From positions 25,823,911 through 25,887,910 of the forward strand of contig CM037843.1 of NCBI GenBank assembly GCA_021234535.1: 64,000 nucleotides of DNA, read 5' to 3'. The notes beneath the pieces were generated by a model that ran no database searches, was not told where the DNA came from, and was given only the letters and a program-made list of their open reading frames with translations. Source of the stretch: Stichopus chloronotus (Eukaryota; Echinodermata; Holothuroidea; Aspidochirotida; Stichopodidae). A program made the position numbers and the translations under genes. Shown here one piece after another: positions 1 to 11,900 of the stretch. Within the stretch, counting starts at the first letter, position 1, and the number at the start of each line of letters is the position of its first letter.

Positions 1-726
1 GTGGCATGACTGGGGGGAGGGGTGCTGGGTACAGTCCCCAGCAAGTTTTTTGAGGGGGCACTGCAAGGGTGAAAGGATGTCTGCAGGACCTGGGAAGGTG
101 ATTTCTTGGGGGTATTTTAATTAAAAATCTTGGGGTATGTTCTGTGCCAACCGATGGTGACGCTCCGCTTAGTCTCTCCACAATTTAAGCTATCATGTAT
201 GTGATGATTGATGCAACCACTTGAGTTTTGGTCCTCTAGAAAGGATGCACCCACGCTGCCAATGATGATTCTTCAACTAAAGACTCTGGCAGGGGTTTAA
301 CAGCTTAGGCTGGCTGGAACCAGGACAATTACATCGATAAATATGGTCAATCAGCGTCACAGCCTGTGCTATGACCACTAAAAAACTGCAACTACCACTG
401 CATGGAACTACCACTGCATGTAATGATTGCCTCATTAACAGCTATGACCAGAATAAGGCACAGATCAGTCCAAGCATGTTATGAATGACTACAAGAGCTA
501 TAACCTTCAAAAATGGTAATGATCACATCTGCTCCCACATGATCATAGCAAGCAATCATTGCCTTGTGGATGTGCAACCATGATATGGTACAGATGAATC
601 CAAATGGTTATAATCACAGCATGCTAAGATAATCAAAAGTAGTGGTAACCAGAAAAATGGGACAGACAGTAAAAGCATGCCATGATGAATGTCTCCGACA
701 GCTGTAACCAGACCCACGGTATAGAT

Positions 727-1080
727 CAGTGGTTCTTAACCAGGAGGAAGGGAATAATAATACCCAAGGGGATAATCATGGTATCTCTTGGTGGGATAAC
801 TGTTTATTGCCAATCTTGTCCAGTATCTTTCACTAAAAACTATATTTCTATAAGATTACTTTTGTAACGTCCGACATTAAGGTGACTCCAGTGAATTACA
901 GTACACTAGCAGAACCACAGTCACATAAGTGTACTCACAAATTTGCTGGAGTTAATCACAACTGATGCAAGTGCTACACTGTGAAACTTTTGACACACTT
1001 TAGGGGGGGGGGGGATGGCTAGGACGGAGGATCAGAAGTGGGGGGGAAGAAAATGGCACATACATGGTTAAGAACCACTG
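727..1080. mobile_element. Non-autonomous hAT-type MITE (CAGTGGTTCTTAACC ends)
   Basis: Terminal inverted repeats CAGTGGTTCTTAACC at the left and its complement ending at 1080. They are flanked by an 8-bp near-perfect target duplication, gtatagat (719-726) and ggatagat (1081-1088). An 8-bp duplication with CAG...CTG termini is the hAT signature. There is no transposase ORF in its 354 bp, and it contains a G-run near 1003. Confidence 0.85.
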
Positions 1081-1670
1081 GGATAGATGAATCCATACAA
1101 TCAATATCATATCAGAAAACAAAACTATCTAACAGCCTTGATACTACTGTATGTACAAGAAACAAATTACACACAATTGCTACAGCTGTCTTGTATTTAT
1201 ACTTCGAATATGAGAATTTCTTTCAAATACTTTCTTCTTTCTTTTTTTGTTTCCCTTCAGTTGTGTAAGAAGACAACGAATGACGTAATCATTACACCAC
1301 ATCAAGGCAAGGATTTGCCAAGACCTTAAAAGGTAGAAAAGTGTACAAACTTAATGGTGACCGTGTACATTTACCAAGCTACAAAAGAATAGCTACAAAA
1401 TGAATCTATTTAAAAAAAAATTGAACAAATTTATAAACTGATTGCACAAATAAAGTGCCTTTTTTTCCTCATTCAAAATGACAACCACGACAAATTCCGA
1501 TAGGATGCGGTTCCAACATTCTATCAGCAATTATCGGAAAACTTCCGGGCATTAATGATTCCTCAAGCTGTATTTCTTGAGTGCGTACACTCTAGTAACC
1601 ACTACTGCATGTTCACTTTGACACTTTCAAGATTTGCAAAAGTTTTGACAGAATTGCTGTGACACACTGA

Positions 1671-1820
1671 TTTATTTTCATCAACCTCAAAGCTTCCTTG
1701 GCAAATGGTCAGAACTTTTTTTTGTCTCCATATCCATTTGCAAAAATGTAAAACACATAGTACTGATCATCCAAAAACAGGCAGGATGGATGTTAATTCA
1801 TTGACCAGATTATTTTTATT
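1671..1820 (-). terminator. Candidate MTA polyadenylation signals
   Basis: AATAAA hexamers on the minus strand at 1815-1820 and 1671-1676, about 700-850 bases past the MTA stop codon. They are plausible 3' UTR ends, but in AT-rich sequence such hexamers occur by chance. Confidence 0.25.
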
Positions 1821-2519
1821 CTTTTCTTTGGGGGGACACTACTTATGTAGAACAGTCGCATCTCCCTGGTGTCTCCAAGATACTTTACCACCATTCAATG
1901 AAATTACAAACATTACAGTGGATGGGTTTAAATTGTATTATGTGACTCCATCCACTGAGGTATCCAGACTTCCAACCATCATGTAACTAATGAACTTTAG
2001 AAATTTCTAAAAAATTCTAAAAAAATACTAACAGGCTGCATTTATGACAACTAGACCTAGTAAGCTCCATGGCAAAAGGTTCTTAACTTATGTTGGGATA
2101 TTTGGCATATTGAACCTGTAAAGAAATTTGCTGTCACTTTTTAATATCCAACCAATTCCATAAATGTCTCATTTTGAATCAAATGTAAAATTAATTTTTC
2201 CGTCGGCTCAAACCTTGAAAACGCTTGCGAAGGGTTGGAGAGCTACGCTTTGGAGAGCAAAGAGCGAGAATTTAGAACTTAATGATGTTCCAGTTTTACG
2301 TCACTTTGTACATGTCTCTGTGCAAGTCAACATCCACTCGCAGTCAACTCATAACTTTACAGGTAATTCAAAACACAGACCTTGCATCCCACTCTTTGAG
2401 TTTGGAGAGAGCTGTGTTTGCTTAGAATGAATAACTTACACAGAGCTAGAAACTTTACAGAAAGATAGTGAAAAAGTGGGGAAACAAAAATGAAATAAAT
2501 GGCCAATGTGGAGACATTT

Positions 2520-5500
2520 TCAATCTATTACGATTGGTTCACCACCGGCCTCTGGTTTTGAAGGAGTTTTCTCCACGACAGACTTCTTTTGCAACTGGGT
2601 TTCCCTCCATGGGTGACGAGCAAGTCTCTTCTGTGTGGCAATGGAGAGCGTCTTCCTGAGGTTCCTGTCAGCAATAGGAAATGAGACACTGTCAGCTAGC
2701 TGGGCAGAGGGAGTGGAGGGAAATGGTACACAGTGATAGATCTCTAAAATCTTCAACACAGGAGTGAATATGTAATGAGGACACAGGTAAGTTAAGGTGA
2801 GGAGTAAATGAAATAATGAAACAACTATCCTTGAAGCAAACCTACCAACTGAGGCAGACACATGTAGAAACCAGACAGTCCATTCACAAAACCTACTACA
2901 CAGCATCAGCTGGTCAGGAATACAATGTTAGGCACAAACCATATGCTACTACAACATAACTAAACACCAATAAAACTCAACACCACCACATCATAGCCAA
3001 GTTCACACTAACAGCTGGCCTACATTGCACAGTGCTAAACTGAAAAAAGGCTTTGGAGCCTAATGCTGATTAAAACATGCTGGATGTTATGGTGGACAAA
3101 GCAATGCAATTATTGAACTGGAAGCTATTGTCAAAATCATCTTTCCTTTTAAAAAGTTTCAGGCTGACAACGACTAGGACACATTAGCAAACTACAGAAA
3201 ATGAAGCTTTCTAGGCAACAACATATAAAATGCTTCCTACAGAATTAATACAAGGTATGTGGTGACTTTGCTGGAGTAATGCAAAGATTCAAATAAAAGT
3301 ACAAAAAACACAGGAGAAAAAAAACTGTAAAAAGACCCAAAATTTGGGTGGGCAGTGCAAGAAATTAATTACAGAAATGTAACCCTTTATTGGGTCTCAA
3401 AAGGTCATTTTGGCTACAGAAATGCTACCTCTGTTACAGCTGGTAACATCTGAAGTTGTGTCAGTCATGGGGGTCCTGGAGATACTGTCAGCTAAGCTAG
3501 ACTGTCCAAACAGTACCACATGCTGTAAACACATATAGTTATGTAGGAGGCAACCAGCAAAAAGCTTTCAACAAGGGCCCCATGGTTCCTTGCGTGAAGA
3601 TTATTTTCACTGCACACAGTCATTTAGTCTTAATCCAGGTTAATCCACAATTTATTAATTTATCGCAAAAAAGTTTCGGACCTATTTTGCCCCTAAGAAT
3701 GCTGGTCAGCCAAAGGCACTTGACTGCCATAGCACTAATATGGAAAACCCTCAACATTTAACATATATTCTGTTGAAAAACTATCACTTTGCACAATGTA
3801 ATAACTTATGGCCCACATGGCCCATTCTGAAGTTGGACCCATGAATGTCCAACACTGCAAAGGGTTGCAGTACCACAATGCTAATTTGACAAACCTTTCA
3901 CATTGTTATGCCAAATATGCAGAAAAGAAACATTTTGCATGATTTCTAAAATGGTCCATAGAGACCAAAAATCCTGAACAACCTGAAGGAACCAGTACCA
4001 TAGTAGTAATGTAACACGGTTTCAACTTAATACATACAATCTGCAGAAGAAGAGGCATTTTGCATCATTTCATAAAATGGTCCATATGGCCAATTTGGAC
4101 CGAGGACCCAACAATTTTGAACACGCCAAAGGCACCACTACCATAATGCATGCATATACCAAGTGTAAACTTTGTCCAACCTTTATAACTGGAGATATCC
4201 TGTTAAAAAGGTTTTCAGAATATGGCCCCTGGTGCATCCACATGACCTTTGACCTCCACAAACAATAAGGCACACCTTCTCCATATGGCAACACTACATC
4301 CCACTTTTACCCTGTTGAGTTAGAGTGTACCCAAGCAAGTGTCACAGAAACACAGAGTTTTGCCCCAAGTGTCCCCAGAAGACCTTTCAATCTCTACCAA
4401 AAACAATAGGGAACACATCAGTATGGTGGAACTACATACCCCCTTTGACTTTCATTCAACTTTTCCCTGTTAAAGGGGAAATTAGGGTTTATTTTCAAAG
4501 TTTATTTCACTACAATTCCCCACCCATATCGTACAATGAGTTATAACTAACAAATATGATCAAAATTATCTCAAAACATGTGGACAATTTCGAGAAACGA
4601 GTCTAAATTCATTTTCCATATTCATCGGATCAAATATGAATATTCAATACCATCGCCTTTTCAAGGTATGAGGAGGTGTGGCATGAACAGTTTCATACGT
4701 AGCCTACGTGTGCTCTATGTATCATCAACTATCACTAAACTCTTGTTTACTGTAGCATTGCGCAATGCACGAACAGCATGGGAACGGTAAACATTCGGTT
4801 ATGTTTATCCATACAATGTCCTCTCAGTCTTACGCTGTGATTGGTCATCGTATAGAGGAGGCTGTCGTGTCTTGTACATGAACCTTTATTTTTTGTACCC
4901 GACAAATATTAAGAGTTCTCATTCAACAGTAATTAACACAATAATTACGTTTCTTCTACCTTCAAACACCTCCCCAACGTCTCTATATTTCGGTGAACAA
5001 TCAGTTTAGAAAGAAAAATCAACTAAGGGTGATTTTTCTAGGTCAAACCCTGATTTCCCCTTTAAGTTAGAGAGTACCCAAGCAAGTGTCACAGACACAC
5101 ACACACAGACACACATACATGCATAAACATGCACACCCACCACCCTAACTGCATAGGTTCCTTTGCTGATGCAAGGAACCAAACATATGTCAGTGCAGCA
5201 CTTTACGGTCAAAACTAGGCTTTCCTCATCAGCAGTTTAATGAAAAAGATACTACCATACACAGTTCCACAGAGATTTTCAAAAATATTTTGTAAATAGC
5301 AAATCAACTTATAAACTTATAACTAATAACTTTCTAAATTTACTACATTTGTACATACAAACACCAAATATCTGTAGTACTTGACAGTCCTTGGCTTAAG
5401 TCCAGTAACCTTTCACAGAATCATGGGTGACCAATAAACTCCTCCTAAGTCAGTGACTGGATTACATAGAAGCATAAAAATAGCTACAAGATTTATTAAA

Positions 5501-5968
5501 GTGTGTTCACTCGGCTGTACCGACAGGAGAATTATTAGTGTTTACTTCAGGATTTCATGAACAGAACCTGACCAGGGAACTCTAAGAGGGCATTTAATCA
5601 CGTATCGAGCAATGCGAGCCTAAAGCCTTTCCTCGATAAAAAGTGTACCTTTACTGTTGTTAACTGTTCTAAATAACTGAGACCCTCCTTTTGGTCTCAT
5701 GAAGTCATTACTCACTGCTTGAATTTAACAATTTCAGTTGAACAAAGTTGGTGGGACATTGCATGTTTTACTAGTTTTACTGTCATAGGGTATGGTTGTT
5801 AAAGCCTACTGAATCCTGCGATGCACATGATTAACAAATAATACTTGATCCTTGTCTCTTTCGTGGACAGATGCAGCAGACGTACCTGGTGTTGCCATCT
5901 GCATGGAAGAAGACATCGTCTGGGGCATCCATCCAGGAGAGCTTCATCTTCTTCTTAGAGGCATCTCC
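2520..5968 (-). CDS. MTA: MTA exons 18-19: C-terminal RBBP4/7-binding tail
   Basis: Exons 5886-5968 and 2520-2664. They encode [20 protein letters not shown] then [20 protein letters not shown], matching the vertebrate MTA tail that ends in an RBBP4/7-binding KRAARRP motif, here KRLARHP. The protein ends GGEPIVID, as vertebrate MTAs end in EPIV-ED. The stop codon is at 2520-2522. Confidence 0.93.
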
Positions 5969-8900
5969 CTGATTAAGAGGAGAACAGAGATAAAGCATGA
6001 CGAGAACCCACTGCAGGAGACAAAGATCTTAGACCTCTTCCACAGCATACGAGTAGTCCACGACAAAATACACCAAAATGTTTAAATCAATCCTGTATTC
6101 CTGCTTAAACTTTAACCATGCTAGGGATTTAAACTCAAATTGGTTTAATAATGACCTCAGACAAGAGCATGTATACAATTCAGGTTGGACCCTACCATGT
6201 CACAAAAAATAGTTATGGTAGTAAACTTTACTGCTAACAGAAACCTACATATAGGCATAAAAAATCTTCCACTCAGCTATTAAATATAGATATAAGATAT
6301 GTTGATGATTTAAAAAAACCAGAGGTCGGCAAACAAAAAAAAATCATCGCTGTCAGTCTTGAGTGGGAAATACCATTAAAACAATTCATGAACATTACTC
6401 TGTTTACTTCACACAATGCTGTGAAGAGAATGACACTCAGCACATGGCCAGTAACATCATTAATGTGATTGGTTTGATGTAATTTTTTTTCTACTCAGAC
6501 ATGGGTGTGGCACTTGTGGAAGATTTGAGCATGGACAAGTGACGACTTGCTACTACAATGAGCAATCAGACACAGTTTAAGAGTTCTCAAAAGTATGTTC
6601 ACACCAAATGCGATATCAAATTCTTCCATCTCATGCTCTCAAACTTTAGAAGTCAACCGAGTAAGAACAACAAGGCAATACTATTGCTACAGGATCTCTC
6701 CTTAGGGTGAGTTTGTCGATTGGTCAACTCCTTGAGCATTTTGTCCTCCACAAAGCTTTACATCCACAGCAAAAACAAACAACACAAAGTCAGTGATATT
6801 AAAAATAAAAAGAGACTTACATTTGCATCAAGGTGGCTTGCATCTGCAAAGAGAGGAGAAACTGAAGTGATGTAAACTGTGCAAAGACCATTCTCAAGGC
6901 TGATCAAATCATATTTCTAATCAACCATATTTGTTGTGTGAATTAGAGTGGAACATTAGGACAAGGGATATTTAATATAAGACAAGGGATGTTTCATTTG
7001 ATAATTAAATCCTGTGACATGACAAACAAGTTTAAGTTTCCTCAGCAAATTTTGTTTCTTACCTCTTTTTCCAAATCTTCCACCCATCTGTACTCTCTTC
7101 ATTGGGCTGCCTAAGAAAAGGAAAGATAGGAAAAGAAACAAATTGGGGCTCCCTAAGAGCTTCATATGGGATAGAAAGAAAAGGAGAAGTGAGCATAAAA
7201 CTAGACAAAAAACAGCTGATTTGCTGAGTCTTAAATGACCCAGAGTAAACTGCTGGATTTGATATTCTGTTTTTGGTCACAGTAAAATACAACTTACTTT
7301 TAACGTGTGGCTTATACGAACATCAGTGAATATTCACGTTTATCTTTAGTGCATGATAAATGCATGTCACCATCTGTACTTGACAAGGGTTGAAGCCAAC
7401 ATCAAACTGAGTTGAAGAGATACAAAAATTGCAGTGGGATGAAACAATGTAAGATTAGGCACCTATTCAGTACTAGCAGTTACTTTAATACCTTGACGGT
7501 GAGAGCCACTTGGTGAGGAATGAGGAGGGGGAGATAGGGATGTTTAAAACGTCAAAAATTATGGTTCGAGTAATGACGCAGTACCTCCCCTTGAAGAAAT
7601 ACTAAGCTGTGACAATATATAACAGCTCCCTTCCAATATTATGAAAGTATCTGAGCAGTCATTTTGTTTCATTTTCATAGTGAATTTATTAAAATGGTTC
7701 CTTACTGCAGTGTCTGGAATTTGATGAGGAGTAGGTCTGTTCATGTTCCTGCCCTGTCTCATACGATGCTTTACGCATCATGACATGAGATACCGAACTG
7801 ATGGTAGCACCTCCCAGAGAAGGCTTTGGTGCTGAAATGGAAGCAGAAAATACAGAGGGTCAAATTAAAGCTAACCTTTCGTTTTTCGAGCAATGCCTTA
7901 AATGTGGGATAAAATTAGTCTATTTTGCAGAGTCAGCCAACGTCTTCACTGAAATGTTACGCTTGTTTACATAGAACAGATGAAACAGTTAATTATGCAC
8001 GGTCCGCAATAAATATTCAGAACCTACAAAGAAGATCGTAAAAAATCAAGTAACAAGCAAGTTTTAAGAACTACCCAAGCTTTGGAGAGCATAACATACA
8101 ACAGTGAGGGTGGTTCACTAATTAATATGGAGAACTTCATGTTAAGTATTCATTGTGGGGAAAAGGCAGAAGACTTTTACATATCATTCAAGACTTTGTA
8201 TGAACACCGAAGCAATGCAGAGTTACAACTCTCAGCCATGCGGTTAGACTGAGAGGTTTAATGTTCTCCAGGACACCTGACTTTCCAGATTCATGACATC
8301 ATGTTTTTATTCTCAGGGTCAAAGGTTACTGATCAAAGTTGCATTTTGTGAGCTTGATTAATTTGTTCCCTTCAAGCCATGGGAACTTCTGGGTAGTTCC
8401 CTTTACTTTCACAAGCCAATGATCAGGTGCCCCCTGCAATCTCATTTTAAAGTTAAATGGCTCAACTTTCATTCATTCATTCATTCATTCATTCATTCAT
8501 TCATTCATTCATTCATTCCCTCTTTAACATATACACCCATACAAACAAGTGTGGTGGAACTGAAAGACTGGTAAAGAATGTTCAGACACTGACCAGGCTT
8601 TTTGGTTCCTTCTTTGCGTGACTTCTCCCTGAATGTTTCTAATCGTCCAACCAGCATGTCGACCTTAGGCCATTTCTTCTCTTTGAGCTTTGGAACAGCA
8701 CTAGCAACAGATGGCAGCTTTGCTTGGCCTGTGACAAGGAACAGCAAATTATGTTTAATGTCAAAACATTACAGGTAAGGGAGCAACATTTGTCTGATTT
8801 CCACTATTAAATTTATTTATATCCCTTATTCTACCATTTACACAAGTTGTTTGAGCAAAATGTCTCACTTTCCAAGGGTATGCAGTTTTGCAATAAAATA

Positions 8901-11900
8901 AACATTTTTGCCAGACACAAAAGTTAGATGGATTCTCAAAATTACACTTGAAGTTTATTGTTTTTCATATCAGGAGACAAACCTATGACCCAACCCCACA
9001 CACTGCACACAATCACTAAACTACTGGTTAATACAGCAAGCAACGTATCTTGGAACTGATTAAAGAGAGAGAGTATGGAGAACTTATTCCTCTTGGGTAA
9101 TCACACATCTTCACTGGATCCTCATCATCCCTAATGGCTACAAATGTCCCAAGAAATTTTCACTAATTCACACAAAAAGACAAATTTTTACTCCAATAGA
9201 CATCAAAGTCATCTGTTTGTAAGACTACATTCAATCTTTGGAAAAATTCCACCCCCCTACTTCTTGCTTTCTGCATTTTTACCAACATGAGGCTCTTTTA
9301 CTGAATTTTTTTTATGAAATCCACTCATTTGGCTATCATAAGTGCAGTCTTCTTTCTGACTTGAAATGACTTTCTAAAACATTATTGGAATTTACTGCAT
9401 TCTTGTAAATGCTTGAACAGTGCGGACTGTGTTTCAGAGTTATGTTATTCAATCACAATACTTGCATTCTTGTTTCACAGCCATCACGTCTACAGCGTCA
9501 AATGGACAACGGGAAATATGCCTCAGTTTCAGCATATCTTTGCATAATATCCTTGACAACTTTGTCATCGGAGTGGTCTTCAGGGCAAATGCAATTCGAG
9601 TCTTCATTCCGATGCCCCTGATGCCTGCTGTCCGGAGACTCAGTCCATGGGCAACCTGACAATGACGCGCTAACTGCGTTTTCAGCTTAAACTCCTGTCG
9701 GAGAGACAAAAGGGTGATCACTGTGAGAACACCTTCAAAAGCGGAACACATTTTGGAAAATATACTTTAAAGAAACATTCTAAAACACACACACAAACAA
9801 ACAAACATTTGGAGAACAAAAGGTGATCTATCCACTGTTTATCATGATCTACCAAACCAAATACAATACAGCTCAATAATCTCCAAAACCTCTTAAGGTC
9901 CACATAATAAATAAGACCTTGATGTAAAATGGATTCAGGCTTAAATGTCACTCCTAGAAAAATGTTTACAACCAAATTATACCTTTCTCCATGTACAACT
10001 TTCCCAGCCCCCCCCCAAAAAAAAAAAAGAAATTATAAAGTCACAAGGTAGTTTACACTAAATGAATGTAACAGTGTATAATTTTGTAGTTGCACTTTCA
10101 TACCTTCCCACATCCATTCACTGTGCATATGAGCGGGTGGACCCTCGGTACCAGTCCGGGTCTATCTGGTCGATTCCTCAAGGTGCCTTGCCTGTCTCCA
10201 TCTGACCATGAAGAGAGGGAAACAAACCATAAATGCAAGTTGTTTAGCACACTTTTGGACACACTGTGCAGGACAGTAATATTTCAGATGGAGGTGGTCT
10301 TTCGTAATGCCAAACGTTGGGTGACATTCAACAAAGAGCGGGCATTACTCAATAGTGTAGAATGAACCTTGAGGGAAAAATCCTTTGGGACTGTGTTTGT
10401 ATCTATAACTGTTTTCAAGATAAGCTTCTCCAACACTTGAACACTTCTGATAGAACTGATTAGCTATGCAAAACTGAAGATGTGGAGTGTTGCACAGTGT
10501 CGGTACTTCTTTTGTTAGCCCTGCATGTACTGTCTGTACTTACTTTCCCTCTGGTATACACAATTGGTTAAGTGATATCAATACTTTTTAAAAAGATTCA
10601 CTTCTAAAATGAATCTCTCAGGTGCATATCAAATTTTAAAGTGTGATTGAAATAAATGTTAAGAGAACAAAGGATAACATAAAGATGTCTCAGGTGAGTC
10701 GCTCCCTTGATGGCACCAATTTGCATACTTTGTCAATGTTTATTCATGACACAAGTGTACAACAGGGTTTTGTTTGTAAATTGGTCAGTATTTGGAGTTT
10801 GTTGCTGCTATTTTCCAGCATGTTTAATGATTAACGCGGCTTATACTCCAAGATGTTTCACGCCACACGACCTTTAAACTGACACACAATATTGTGTAAC
10901 ACTACGAACCTGGCAAAATGGGTACACTTAGAGATTAGAAGCATATTGACGAACAAGAGGTTTGTTCAAATTAATAACATTGATGGACAGAAGCGAATCA
11001 CGATGGTCCACCAGCTGCTGTAGTGTCGACAACGATGGCTTTATCAGATACACATCAAGGAATCACAACTTTATTGATAAATTGATTAAAATTAAAATTA
11101 ATTTCAAACAGCAAACTGTTGATACAAGAAAACAGAGACATTTTTTTCTGGTTTTAGTGACTGGGAATGAAAATCTTTTATTGCTTAGACTTATATGTGC
11201 CTGGCAAGCATTAACTTCTCCAGATATCAAAGTTGCATAGCCTGTTTGATCAGTGATTGATCTTTGCCCATGATGACTTTTGTATTTGTTGAATAACAGC
11301 AGAGAGCGTTGCCTCACTGGAAGCAATTTTCCTGACAGCTGCAGAAGTAATGCAACTTTTATTTACCTCATACAAAACTTTGGCAAGGCATCTCACAAAT
11401 ACTGAGATGCACGTACACAAATACGCATCACAGGTCAATTTCCTCTTACTTGACAATACATAATTTACATGCCATCACTCGATTACAAATATGTTGCAAA
11501 TACAAGGCGCAAACGTTCTGAGATTTCAAACGCCCATTACAAACAAACACAACCCCATCTGGTACAAGTTATAACAAGTATTCTTACATTGGCATTTTGT
11601 TTATTCTGGGTACAGTTCAGCCTCCACGTAACACCCACCCATTGGTTTCTGGGGGAAGTGTGACGGCAGTTCTGATGCAGCCTTCTGACTGAAGGAGGTT
11701 GAATGCACTACCTGTGTCTCCATGACAACCAGAAATATCCCTACCCACACTGTTGTAAATAATCAGCTGAAGTGAATGAGTCTATGATATAAATACTGGT
11801 CGAGCGGAAAAACCTAGGACGAGAAACACTCATCAATTTGCTGATCCTGGACTTGATAGGAAAAACATTAACACTTCTACAGCCAAGAATATCAAACATT

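Larger units (their letters stand above)
1..2519. other. 3' flank of MTA, no host gene seen
   Basis: No conserved coding exon was recognised on either strand. About 370-720 contains degenerate repeats around motifs such as accagaa, acagatcag and catgatgaat, with a short direct repeat of actaccactgcatg near 397-419. The MITE at 727-1080 sits at the edge of this. Confidence 0.5.

Noticed and set aside
2164..2430. 88-codon plus-strand ORF downstream of MTA
   Set aside because: No recognised similarity; likely lies in the MTA 3' UTR region on the opposite strand.
8468..8518. ATTC repeat as coding sequence
   Set aside because: It lies past the MTA exon 14 donor at 8594 and is simple intronic microsatellite.
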